Below, piece by piece: positions 24,814 to 32,919 of a stretch of DNA of 64,000 nt. The DNA is from Amycolatopsis japonica. Lineage in GTDB: Bacteria > Actinomycetota > Actinomycetes > Mycobacteriales > Pseudonocardiaceae. The position numbers were made by a program, and so were the translations under genes. Below the pieces are notes generated by a model. That model worked only from the letters and a program-made list of their open reading frames with translations. It ran no database searches and was not told the origin of the DNA. Numbering within the stretch: position 1 is the stretch's first letter; every line of letters starts with the position of its first letter. Location: assembly GCF_000732925.1 (NCBI RefSeq), contig NZ_CP008953.1:496001-560000 (forward strand), in the 5' to 3' direction.

Positions 24814-26673
24814 TCAAGCCAGGTAGGGCAGTCCCACCAGGTGATAAGAGGCGATGACGCCGAGGAAGGCGAGCAGGGCAACGGAAACCACCGTGTAGGT
24901 GATCCTGGCGGGCGTGGTCCACCAGCCGCGGACCCAGGCGAGCACCGCGCAGACGACGGCCGCGCCGGTCAGGAGCAGGACGGCGTTCGGCAGGAGCAAG
25001 GTGACGCTCAGCAACGGCGAGTGGCCGGACGTCAGCGCCACGGCGGCGGCGCTCAGATCGCTCATGAGCAGGGCGAAACCGGTCGTGAACAGCAGGACGG
25101 CCAGCGCCGCGGACCAGGCGGCGACGGTCGCGAACCGAGCGCCCGACGGGTTCCGTTCCCGGCCGCGCCGGACGAACGCGCGAATCGGCCACCACACCAG
25201 CGCGCCCAGGAGGAGCAGCAGCGAGACACCGAGGATCAGCAGGTGCGTGGAGGGCGAGCCGAGCCATGACGTCCGTTGGTAGGAGGAGTTCGGGTCGTCG
25301 CCCGCGAAGAGCAGGACCTCCTCGCCGGACTCGCGGAACGCGATGCGCTCACCGGCGGCGTCGGTGAACAGCCCCGGTTCGGTCTGTGTCCAGCGCCGGG
25401 TCCCCTCTCCGAGGCCGGAAGTCGTCAGCACGCCGTCGCCGTCCGCGGTCACCGTGACACCGCCCGCGAGCGCGCGGACCTTCGTGAAGTTGTCGTAGTC
25501 CAGCCGTGTGTTGTTGTAGCTGCCTTCGAACCGTGAGACATCACCCGCGAGCTTCACGGGAGCGGGGACGGGTGTGGCGGGCTGTAGCCGGTCGACGAAG
25601 GCTTTCAGCACTTCGGCGGTCACCGCGGCGGCGTCGCCGGAGAACGCGCCGCCATTGAACGCCAGGTACACGCCGGTGTTCTTCTCCGGCACGAGTTCCA
25701 GCACGCTGAAGAAACCCGGTGAGTCACCGGTCTTCTCCACCAGGCGCAGGCCGTTCAGATACCGCTCGGAGAAACCGAAACCCATCGCGGGCAGGCGCGG
25801 ATCGTTGCGGAACCGCGCGCCGTGCAGCTGGTCGAGCAGGGGACGGCTGAACACGCCGGGGACGAGGTTCGCGGACAGGTAGCGGCCCATGTCGGCCGGA
25901 GTCGCGACGTTCCCGTCGCCCGCGGGCGGTTCGGGGCCGAAGTTGGCGGGCGGGACGACCTGCGCGGAGCCGTCCCAGCGGTAGCCGGTCGCCAGCGGGA
26001 CATCCGGCGTGGGCTGCGCGACGCTGCTGTCCTTCATTCCCAACGGTTCGAAGATGTGCTGCCGCACATAGTCCGAATAGGACTGTCCTGACGCGAGCTC
26101 CACGAGATGCCCGGCCAGCGCGTAGCCGTAGTTCGAGTAGAGGGCGACCTCGCCGGGCGGGCGGACCCGGGTGGGCATCTCGGCCGCGAGGTGCTCCGCG
26201 AGCGTCGGCAGTTTCTCTTCCCGTGGCGTGAACATCCGGTACACGCGGTCTTCGAAACCCGCGGTGTGGGTGAGCAGGGACGACAGGGTGACCGGTCGGC
26301 CGGGGAAGGTTTCGGGGATCTTGAACGACTTCAGGTACGTGTTGACGTCGGCGTCCAGTGCGAGCTTGCCCTGTTCGACGAGCTGCATCGCGGCCGTCGC
26401 GGCGATCGACTTGCCGACGGAGTTGATCAAGAACCCGGTGCGCTCAGGGTCCACCTTGGCCTGAGTGTCCACTGAGGACACGCCGTAACCCTTCGAGAAC
26501 ACGGTCTTACCGCCCTCGACGACCACCACGGCGGCACCGGGAATGTGGTGCTCGGCAAGGCTTCGCGGGAGGATTTCGTCAAAGACGGCGGCGGGTGTCG
26601 CGGCTTGGGCGGCGGGAGCGGTCAGGACCATCGCGACGGTCAGCAGGGCGGCGGTGGCCGCGATTCGGAACAT
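24814..26673 (-). CDS. exported serine hydrolase (class C beta-lactamase family) with membrane tail
   Basis: A 619-residue protein. Residues 1-25 are a signal peptide (MFRIAATAALLTVAMVLTAPAAQA). A beta-lactamase/D-Ala-D-Ala carboxypeptidase-type domain follows to about residue 360, with the SxxK motif as S85-V-G-K88 and a Tyr-x-Asn motif in YSNYGYA near residue 182. Pro-rich linkers lead to a ~100-residue beta-rich domain and then four transmembrane helices ending near residue 615. SVGK rather than the common S-(I/V)-(T/S)-K is slightly unusual. The hydrolase domain faces outside. Possible roles are peptidoglycan or peptide/ester hydrolysis. A short CTCCAG/CTGGAG hairpin at 24774-24789 follows its stop. 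Confidence 0.82.
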   Translation of the reverse strand: MFRIAATAALLTVAMVLTAPAAQAATPAAVFDEILPRSLAEHHIPGAAVVVVEGGKTVFSKGYGVSSVDTQAKVDPERTGFLINSVGKSIAATAAMQLVEQGKLALDADVNTYLKSFKIPETFPGRPVTLSSLLTHTAGFEDRVYRMFTPREEKLPTLAEHLAAEMPTRVRPPGEVALYSNYGYALAGHLVELASGQSYSDYVRQHIFEPLGMKDSSVAQPTPDVPLATGYRWDGSAQVVPPANFGPEPPAGDGNVATPADMGRYLSANLVPGVFSRPLLDQLHGARFRNDPRLPAMGFGFSERYLNGLRLVEKTGDSPGFFSVLELVPEKNTGVYLAFNGGAFSGDAAAVTAEVLKAFVDRLQPATPVPAPVKLAGDVSRFEGSYNNTRLDYDNFTKVRALAGGVTVTADGDGVLTTSGLGEGTRRWTQTEPGLFTDAAGERIAFRESGEEVLLFAGDDPNSSYQRTSWLGSPSTHLLILGVSLLLLLGALVWWPIRAFVRRGRERNPSGARFATVAAWSAALAVLLFTTGFALLMSDLSAAAVALTSGHSPLLSVTLLLPNAVLLLTGAAVVCAVLAWVRGWWTTPARITYTVVSVALLAFLGVIASYHLVGLPYLA

Positions 26674-26769
26674 ACCTGGAAAGTTAGGGATTTCCCCGGG
26701 GTGAGGGGATCCGGCGGACCGCCGATCGCGGGGTGGGGCCGGCCCTACCCCGCGACCGGACGCACGAGG

Positions 26770-27438
26770 TCAGGCGGCCCGGTACTCGTCCAGCTCGCTC
26801 GCCAGCTCGTCGAACACCGCGATGTTGCACTCGAAGGCCACGATGGCCTCTTCGATCAGCCGCGCGCGTTCGTCCTCGCTCCACGGCGCCGCGTTCAGCT
26901 GTTCGCGGTAGTTGTCCCGGAACTTGGGAGCGCTGCCCAGCTGGTCGAAGTGGTAGAACAGCGACCCCGCCTCGTCGAGCTCGTACTTCCGTTCCAGCAG
27001 CCGCCGGATGACCTGACCGCCGGCGATGTCGCCGAGGTAGCGCGTGTAGTGGTGGGCGACGAATCCGCCGGACCAGTCCGACGCCTCGGCCACACGCCGC
27101 GCGTAACGCTCCGTCGAGGGCAGCGGCCGGACGGTCTCGCGCCAGTCCGGGCCGACGAGGTGTTCGAGGTCGCGTTCGAGGCTGGGCAGCCGCCGCAGCT
27201 CCTCGAAGACGAATTTGCCCGCCACCGGGTCTTTCGCCAGCTTGTCGGCGGCCTGCTCGATCGCCTGGTAGATGAAGTAGTACTGGATCGCCAGCCGCGT
27301 GTACCCGTCGCGCGTGAGCTCGCCGCCGAGCAGCGCGTTCATGTACTCGGAGTGGTTGGCCCGCTCGTGGGCGGGCAGGGTGGAGGCGCGCAGGGTCGCG
27401 GAGAACGGCCCGGATTCGACGTCGGTGGTCACCGGCAT
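26770..27438 (-). CDS. hmuO: biliverdin-producing heme oxygenase (HmuO-like)
   Basis: A 222-residue heme oxygenase that opens heme to biliverdin, CO and free iron. The proximal heme-ligating His is H24 in LPAHERANHSEYM, aligned with H-x-x-A-x-x-x-x-(F/Y)-M of known enzymes. The distal-helix glycine motif is GDIAGGQVIRR, equivalent to GDLSGGQ. Length and motifs fit HmuO/HO-1. The ATG at 27438 has GGAGG spaced 8 bp upstream. An iron box at 27497-27515 lies ~60 bp upstream, consistent with induction under iron limitation to recover iron from heme. A TetR gene lies directly upstream on the same strand. No heme-uptake transporter is nearby. Confidence 0.9.
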   Translation of the reverse strand: MPVTTDVESGPFSATLRASTLPAHERANHSEYMNALLGGELTRDGYTRLAIQYYFIYQAIEQAADKLAKDPVAGKFVFEELRRLPSLERDLEHLVGPDWRETVRPLPSTERYARRVAEASDWSGGFVAHHYTRYLGDIAGGQVIRRLLERKYELDEAGSLFYHFDQLGSAPKFRDNYREQLNAAPWSEDERARLIEEAIVAFECNIAVFDELASELDEYRAA

Positions 27439-27496
27439 GGACAGAGCCTCCAAGCATCGATCTGACATGCTGTCAGAAAGAGCGTAAGGCACAACT

Positions 27497-27515
27497 GCGG
27501 GTTAGGCTACCCTAA
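27497..27515. promoter_or_regulatory. iron box upstream of heme oxygenase
   Basis: GGTTAGGCTACCCTAA (27500-27515) matches 15 of 16 positions of the right part of the iron-box consensus, and 15 of 19 over the full site; the left outer three bases do not match. It sits between the TetR stop codon and the heme oxygenase start, so it should control heme oxygenase through DmdR/IdeR. Confidence 0.7.
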
Positions 27516-27516
27516 T

Positions 27517-28104
27517 TCACGGGTTTTCCGACATCCCGACCGCTCTGAGCACGAAGCGCACGGCGCCCTCGATCGCGTCGTCCAGCCGTTCGGGTGGCAC
27601 GTCGACCACCTGGCGGCTGCCGAGCGCGGCGGTGATCATCGGGATCAGGACGTCCGGATCCTCGTCCGGCACCCCCTCCGCGAGGATCTCCCGCAGCTGG
27701 CCGGTGATCGGGTCGGCATGCGCGCTGATCCGCCGGTACGCGGCGGGCGCCAGCGCCGACGCGAGCGCCGTCCCCGGTGGCAGGTGGTACTCGGCGAGCA
27801 CCCGCAGCTGGAGCCGGACGAACGTCGAAAGCTTCTCGACCGGAGTGTCGGCCTTCCCGACGGCTGCCGTCAGCCGTTCGACGTACCGCGTCGCCTCGTC
27901 CTCGACGAAGGCCACCAGCAGGCTTTCCTTGTCGGGGAAGTGGTTGTACATCGCCGTCCGGCCGAGGCCCGCTTCAGCGGCGACACCGGCGAGCGTGATC
28001 GCGTCGAACCCGCGCTCGTACAGCTGGCCGCGCAGGACGTCGAACACCCTGCTGCGGACCTCGCGCCGGTGCTCCTCCAGCGAGCGGCCGATGATCTTGG
28101 GCAC
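27517..28104 (-). CDS. TetR family regulator
   Basis: A 195-residue TetR repressor with a typical helix-turn-helix (TLAGVAAEAGLGRTAMYNHFPDKESLLVAF, about residues 37-66) and a helical effector domain. It starts at GTG 28104 with GGGAGG spaced well upstream. It is transcribed toward heme oxygenase with 78 bp between, but the iron box in that gap suggests heme oxygenase has its own promoter. Target and effector are unknown. The ~200 bp upstream of it, to the glutamate-cysteine ligase stop, holds no recognisable gene. Confidence 0.8.
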   Translation of the reverse strand: MPKIIGRSLEEHRREVRSRVFDVLRGQLYERGFDAITLAGVAAEAGLGRTAMYNHFPDKESLLVAFVEDEATRYVERLTAAVGKADTPVEKLSTFVRLQLRVLAEYHLPPGTALASALAPAAYRRISAHADPITGQLREILAEGVPDEDPDVLIPMITAALGSRQVVDVPPERLDDAIEGAVRFVLRAVGMSENP

Positions 28105-28305
28105 GAGCCACCTCCCTGAGAGGAAACTCTAAACCCGGTGTCTCAAAGCGCGCTTTCGGATTTCCGTAGCCGGGCCGCGGCGTCAGCTGGTCACTCAGCC
28201 GGCCGTGACAGCGGCCCACCTCCGCAAATCCGAGGCCTCCGGCCGAAAAGAAACGCGCGCGCGTGTCCTCACGGCCCAGCCGAGCCTCGGTTTGGGAGGC
28301 ACCCC

Positions 28306-29805
28306 CTAAGCCTCCAGTGGCCAGGTGTGCACCGGCGTCTCCGTGGCGGACAGCTCCAGATACCGGCCCAGCATCCGGTTCAGCGCGGTCTCCCGTTCGG
28401 CGCCGCGCTCCTCCGCGCGCAGGACGTACTCCCGCTGCCACGCCGCGCCGGTCCGCCTGGTGAGACACCGCTGCTCGATGATGCCGAGATAGCGCTCTCT
28501 CGCCTCGTCCGAAACGTCCGACCGGCGCAGTCCCTCGTGCGCCAGCGGCAGCAGGACCCGCAGCACGAGCTCGTCCGGCGGGATCCAGCCGATACCCGGC
28601 CAGTACAGCTGCGCGTCGAAACCCCGGCGCGCGCCCGCGTACATGTTCTCCTCGGCGGCCTGGAACGACATCTGTGTCCACACTGGACGGTCGGCCTCGG
28701 CGAGGGCCCGCTGCGCGCCGTAGAAGAAGGCGGCGTTCGCGACCATGTCGACGACGGTCGGGCCGGCGGGCAGTACGCGGTTCTCCACCCGCAGATGCGG
28801 AAGGCCGTCGACGACGTCGTACACCGGCCGGTTCCAGCGCCAGACGGTGCCGTTGTGCATCCGCAGCTCGGTGAGTTTCGGCGCCTGCCCGGAGTCGAGC
28901 GCCTCGATCGGATCCTCGCGATCGGTCTCGGGCAGGAGGCCGGGGAAGTACCGGACGTTCTCCTCGAACAGGTCGAAGATCGACGTGATCCATCGCTCGC
29001 CGAACCACACCCTCGGCCGCACGCCCTGGTTCTTCAGTTCTTCGGGCCGGGTGTCCGTGGCCTGCAGGAACAGTGGGATCCGGGTCTCGTGCCAGAGCGC
29101 CTTGCCGAGCAGGAACGGCGAATTCGCGCCGACGGCGACCTGGACGCCCGCGAGCGCCTGCGCCGCGTTCCAATGCGCCGCGAACTCCTCCGGCGCGACC
29201 TGCAGATGCAGCTGGACGGAGGTGCACGCGGCCTCGGGGAGGATCGATTCGGAGTAGCTGCGCAGCCGCTCGGGCTGCCTGCCCGGCAGCGGCGCGCCCT
29301 CCATCGAGAGGACCGTGCGCTCGCCACGAGCGGCGAAGATCCGGTCATTGAGCAACGAATAACGGGCGTTGTTGGTGAGCCACTTCTGGTCGAAGTGCTC
29401 GTGCCGCAGCGTCGGGAGGATGCCGATCATCGCCAGCGAGGCGCCGGATTCCTCGGCCTTGCGCGACGCGGCGCCCAGATACGCGTTGAGGTCGTCCTCC
29501 AGCTGGAGCGCGGATTCGCCGGCCAGCGGCCGCGGCGGCACGTTGAGCTCCAGGTTGTGCTGGCCGAGCTCGGTGGTGAACGACGGGTCGTTCAGCGCCT
29601 CGAGGACCGTCGTGTTCGTCATCGACGGGCGCATCTCCGCGTCGACGAGGTTCAGCTCGACCTCGAGTCCGATGTTCTTGCGCGGGAAGGAAAAACTTCC
29701 ATCGGTGAGCATGCGGGCCAAGGTGTCGAGGCAGCGCTGGACCTTCCGGCGATATCGGCCGCGATCCTGCGGCTCGGAGGGGTCCGCCGAAAGATTCTTA
29801 CCCAT
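28306..29805 (-). CDS. glutamate-cysteine ligase family protein
   Basis: A 499-residue protein of the bacterial glutamate-cysteine ligase (GCS2-like) superfamily, which ligates Glu to a Cys or related amine using ATP. Recognisable parts are NIGLEVELNLVDAEMRPSM near residue 45 (metal-binding Glu pair), the ELGQHNLELNVPP strand, LTELRMHNGTVWRWNRPVYD and LRVENRVLPAGPTVVDMVANAAFF. Actinomycetes use mycothiol rather than glutathione, so the real substrate may be another gamma-glutamyl acceptor. The start at 29805 has GAGGAG about 10 bp upstream. It is divergent from the TrmH gene, 216 bp away, with no clear neighbour link. Confidence 0.75.
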   Translation of the reverse strand: MGKNLSADPSEPQDRGRYRRKVQRCLDTLARMLTDGSFSFPRKNIGLEVELNLVDAEMRPSMTNTTVLEALNDPSFTTELGQHNLELNVPPRPLAGESALQLEDDLNAYLGAASRKAEESGASLAMIGILPTLRHEHFDQKWLTNNARYSLLNDRIFAARGERTVLSMEGAPLPGRQPERLRSYSESILPEAACTSVQLHLQVAPEEFAAHWNAAQALAGVQVAVGANSPFLLGKALWHETRIPLFLQATDTRPEELKNQGVRPRVWFGERWITSIFDLFEENVRYFPGLLPETDREDPIEALDSGQAPKLTELRMHNGTVWRWNRPVYDVVDGLPHLRVENRVLPAGPTVVDMVANAAFFYGAQRALAEADRPVWTQMSFQAAEENMYAGARRGFDAQLYWPGIGWIPPDELVLRVLLPLAHEGLRRSDVSDEARERYLGIIEQRCLTRRTGAAWQREYVLRAEERGAERETALNRMLGRYLELSATETPVHTWPLEA

Positions 29806-30021
29806 GTTCGTCGAGCTCCTCATTGGCCACGCTCCGCGGGATCCAGGCGGGACTGCCAGGCGGCCCAACGGTTTCACGCATCGCTGTCGCCCGGCTAGCG
29901 GCCAAACTGGTGCTCTCTGTCACTAGGGGTTAACTGACAGCAAAATACCTCCGTTCGTACCACCTACCCGTCGACGTTCGGACGCAAACGCCGCGCAGCG
30001 GGCGGATGACACACTCTCCGG

Positions 30022-30837
30022 GTGGCTGAACTGATCACCATCGACGACCGCGACGACCCGCGGCTCGACGATTTCCGCGACTTGTCCACAGCCGATCGGC
30101 GTCCCGATAGGCCGGGTGGGCGTGGCTTTGTGATCGCCGAAGGCACCGTCGTGGTCGAGCGGCTGCTCAAATCCCGTTATCCGGTTCGTTCCCTCCTCGG
30201 TGTGGAGCGGCGATTCCACGAATTGGGCGAAGCCCTGGACGCGGTCGACGTCCCCGGTTACGTGACTTCGGCCGAGACGATGGCCGACGTGGTCGGATTC
30301 CACCTGAACCGCGGGATCCTGGCCGTCGCCGACCGGCCGGTTCCGCCGCCGTCGGTCGAAGACGTCATCGACGGCGCACGGGTGCTCGCGATCCTCGAAG
30401 GCGTCGGTGACCACGAGAACCTCGGATCGTTGTTCCGCAACGCGGCCGCGCTCGGCGTCGACGGGATCCTGCTCGGCGCCGGCTGCTCGGACCCGCTGTA
30501 CCGGCGCAGTGTCCGCGTCTCGATGGGGCACGTCCTGCGCGTCCCGTTCGCCACCTTCGGGTCCTGGCCCGGCGACCTGGAATCGCTGCGGGACCGCGGT
30601 TTCCGCATCGCGGCCCTGACTCCTCGTGCGGATTCCGTTTCGCTGCGCCAGTTACGGGACCAGACACCGGGGAAGGTCGCGTTGATGCTGGGCGCGGAGG
30701 GTCCCGGCCTGACCGACGAGGCCATCGCCGCCGCCGACGTCGCGGTGCGGATCCCGATGCCGGAAGGCGTCGATTCGCTGAATGTCGCGACGGCGGGCGC
30801 GATCGCGTTCTACGAGACGCGTCCACCGCTATCGTGA
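30022..30837 (+). CDS. TrmH/SpoU family RNA 2'-O-methyltransferase
   Basis: A 271-residue SPOUT-class methyltransferase that would methylate a 2'-OH in rRNA or tRNA with S-adenosylmethionine. The three SpoU motifs are clear: GDHENLGSLFRNA (motif 1, catalytic Asn and Arg, residues ~135-147), ALMLGAEGPGL (motif 2) and RIPMPEGVDSLNVATAGAIA (motif 3, trefoil knot). An N-terminal substrate-binding domain precedes them. GTG 30022 lacks a strong ribosome-binding site. It corresponds, from memory, to Rv0881 in M. tuberculosis. The DUF2537 gene follows 27 bp downstream. Confidence 0.9.
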   Translation: MAELITIDDRDDPRLDDFRDLSTADRRPDRPGGRGFVIAEGTVVVERLLKSRYPVRSLLGVERRFHELGEALDAVDVPGYVTSAETMADVVGFHLNRGILAVADRPVPPPSVEDVIDGARVLAILEGVGDHENLGSLFRNAAALGVDGILLGAGCSDPLYRRSVRVSMGHVLRVPFATFGSWPGDLESLRDRGFRIAALTPRADSVSLRQLRDQTPGKVALMLGAEGPGLTDEAIAAADVAVRIPMPEGVDSLNVATAGAIAFYETRPPLS

Positions 30838-30864
30838 GCACCCGAGCGATCACGAGGAGAACCC

Positions 30865-31467
30865 ATGGAATTGCGGATCCGTGAGGGACGCGCGGTGCTG
30901 GCCGGGCCGGGCGGCGAAAGCGCGCGCGAGGTGGACCCGCATTCACTCGCGATCGGTTCGGATCTCGCCCAGGCGCTGCACGAATGGGCCAGGGTCGCCT
31001 CCGCCGTCGGCTCCTCCGGCACCGAAGCCGCTTCCGTGGTCTCCCAGCGAGGCCGCCAGCTCGCCCAGCGGGTCGCCGCCACGATGGGCACGTCGGTGCG
31101 GTTCGTCGACCCCGTGTCCGGCGACGGCGTCATCATCGACCCGCCCGCCCCCGCACCCCGCAGCGAACTCGCGCGGCGCCTCTTCGGCACCCCGGACCCG
31201 GCAGGGGAGCCGACACCGTGGCTGACCGGGCTGACGGTCTCGGCGTTCGTCGCGGCCGTGGTCGTCGTGGCGATGCTGGCCTTGGCGAACACCCTCGCGC
31301 GCGAGACCAACGGCTGGCTCGCGCTGCTCGCGTCCGCCGTCGTGACCGCCGGGATCACGCCGTCGCTGTGGCTCGCGCGGCGGGTGCCGATCGTGCGGTG
31401 GGCGTCGTTCGGCGCGGCCGCGGGGATCGTGATCGCGTGGATCGGCGTGCTGATCGTCGTTTTCTAG
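30865..31467 (+). CDS. DUF2537 membrane protein
   Basis: A 200-residue protein with a ~115-residue soluble N-terminal part and three hydrophobic segments in the C-terminal half (LTVSAFVAAVVVVAMLALAN, GWLALLASAVVTAGITPSLWL and WASFGAAAGIVIAWIGVLIVVF). It matches the actinobacterial DUF2537 family, without known function; Rv0882 is the likely M. tuberculosis counterpart. AGGAG at 30852-30856 precedes the ATG. It is in one unit with the TrmH gene before and the YjbR gene after (14 bp). Confidence 0.75.
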   Translation: MELRIREGRAVLAGPGGESAREVDPHSLAIGSDLAQALHEWARVASAVGSSGTEAASVVSQRGRQLAQRVAATMGTSVRFVDPVSGDGVIIDPPAPAPRSELARRLFGTPDPAGEPTPWLTGLTVSAFVAAVVVVAMLALANTLARETNGWLALLASAVVTAGITPSLWLARRVPIVRWASFGAAAGIVIAWIGVLIVVF

Positions 31468-31481
31468 GAATACTGAGATCC

Positions 31482-31847
31482 ATGGCCGGAGATCCGCTCG
31501 ATTCACTCAGACGGCTCTGTCTCGCGCTGCCGGAAACCTCCGAGCGGCTCAGTCACGGCGAGCCGACCTGGTTCGTACGCGGCAAGAAGACGTTCGTCAT
31601 GTACGCGGACCGTCATCACGACGACAAGGTCGCCTTCTGGTGCCCGGCGCCGCCCGGGGCGCAGGAGGAGCTGGTGGGCGCCGAGCCGGAGCGGTTCTTC
31701 CGGCCGCCGTATGTCGGCCACCGGGGGTGGCTCGGGGTGCGGCTGGACACCGACGTCGACTGGGCCGAGATCGGACAGATCGTCACCGACGCGTATTGCC
31801 TCGTGGCGCCGAAATCCCTGATCGCGCAGGTCCCCGGACGCACGTAA
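31482..31847 (+). CDS. MmcQ/YjbR family protein
   Basis: A 121-residue cytoplasmic protein of the MmcQ/YjbR (CyaY-like fold) family. It has the typical N-terminal helix LCLALPETSERLSHGEPTW, then FVRGKKTFVMY, a FRPPYVGHRGWLGVRLD segment and a C-terminal DAYCLVAPKSL helix. The family often contains DNA-binding members, but its role here is unknown. Its TAA lies inside the left arm of the terminator hairpin at 31839-31880. Confidence 0.85.
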   Translation: MAGDPLDSLRRLCLALPETSERLSHGEPTWFVRGKKTFVMYADRHHDDKVAFWCPAPPGAQEELVGAEPERFFRPPYVGHRGWLGVRLDTDVDWAEIGQIVTDAYCLVAPKSLIAQVPGRT

Positions 31848-31880
31848 TGGCCCCTCCACCGGAAGGGGCCACTACGTGCG
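31839..31880. terminator. bidirectional terminator between yjbR and sepH
   Basis: Arms CGCACGTAATGGCCCCT and AGGGGCCACTACGTGCG pair over 17 bp with one A/C mismatch around an 8-nt loop. The yjbR stop codon is within the stem, and the sepH stop lies 4 bp beyond it. The sequence does not belong to the recurrent hairpin families. Confidence 0.8.
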
Positions 31881-31883
31881 GAT

Positions 31884-32729
31884 TCAACCTCGTTGCGATC
31901 GGACGCCCAGGAGGACGTCTTCCCAGGATGGAACGATGGGGTGGTTCTTCTTCCCCTTCGCCCGTGGAGCGGGTTCGGCCACTTCCTCCGGCTCGTCAGC
32001 CGGAAGTGGTGGCTCGGCATCTTCTTCGGGCTCGGCTATCGGCGCGTCGATCACCTTCGCGACCGGCTCGTCCGGGACCGAATCGAGAGTCGGCTGGACG
32101 ACCGCGTCCCGGCCGGGCTCGAGTGCCCGTACCGTGCGCGGGGCACGGTAGGCGTTGGGGTTGAGCAGGACTTCGGCGTTCTCGTCGAGGGCCTGCACGG
32201 TGCCGCCGTGCGCGCCGGGTGCGAACGCCCAGTGCGCGCGGTTGTCCGAACGGCCGGCCTTCCAGCTGAGCACGACGACCCACTTGCCGTCGTCGCCTCG
32301 CCAGGAGTCCCAGGTCGCCTGGCTGTAGTCGTGACCGCGCTGCCCGAAGGAGTGCGCGACGACCTCGCCGAGGGTCTGGACGTCGGGGCCGTCCTCGCGG
32401 ACCGGATGCGCCCGCTGGGCCAGTTCGGCGGTGCGGGATCGTTCGAGCAGGACGGGGTACGCGAACCGCTCGACGCGCTGCACGGTGACGCCGGCGCTGC
32501 TCGCGACCTGCTCCACGGACTCACCGGCCCGGATTCGTGCCTGGATCTCGCGTGGCCGCATTTGGCTCTCCAACTCGATTTCGATCTGGCCGAGGCGGGT
32601 GATGTCACCCCTCGCCGCCGCTCGCAGCCTCTCATCCGCGGGGAGCAGGAAGCGCGTGCGGCTCGCCGGGTCTTCGCACACGATGGACTTACCGTCCTCG
32701 TGCAGCCCGACCACCCGTAGCGCTCGCAT
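31884..32729 (-). CDS. sepH: cell-division activator SepH
   Basis: A 281-residue protein matching SepH (DUF3071), which binds FtsZ and promotes Z-ring assembly in actinobacteria. The N-terminal domain (to ~residue 165) contains a helix-turn-helix-like core (IQARIRAGESVEQVASSAGVTVQRVERF) that interacts with FtsZ in Streptomyces SepH. A long acidic, Pro-rich linker follows, and the protein ends with the conserved motif HPIVPSWEDVLLGVRS. The start has GGGGAGGCGAGA directly upstream. It corresponds to Rv0883c. It is a single gene, convergent with yjbR. Confidence 0.92.
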   Translation of the reverse strand: MRALRVVGLHEDGKSIVCEDPASRTRFLLPADERLRAAARGDITRLGQIEIELESQMRPREIQARIRAGESVEQVASSAGVTVQRVERFAYPVLLERSRTAELAQRAHPVREDGPDVQTLGEVVAHSFGQRGHDYSQATWDSWRGDDGKWVVVLSWKAGRSDNRAHWAFAPGAHGGTVQALDENAEVLLNPNAYRAPRTVRALEPGRDAVVQPTLDSVPDEPVAKVIDAPIAEPEEDAEPPLPADEPEEVAEPAPRAKGKKNHPIVPSWEDVLLGVRSQRG

Positions 32730-32919
32730 TCTCGCCTCCCCGATTCTTCACCTTTGTGGGTGTCCACGTTAAAACGGCGCGTCGCCTTGACGTGTGAGGC
32801 GCGCCGATGTCCTGTGTCCTGCTCACTATTTTGTTCATGACGGCAAGGGGAATTCTGCGGGAGCGAAGGGCGGCTTGCCGCGTGACGCGCCGGACACGCA
32901 CAGTCACGATCGGGGGAAT

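Noticed and set aside
28105-28305. RNA gene or riboswitch between the TetR and glutamate-cysteine ligase genes
   Set aside because: Only weak 5-bp stems are visible, and the stretch lies downstream of one gene and upstream of a TetR with an ordinary ribosome-binding site; nothing recognisable.
30984-31847. Long fused frame reading into the YjbR gene
   Set aside because: The first half is out of frame with the DUF2537 gene and has no domain; the YjbR family begins at ATG 31482.
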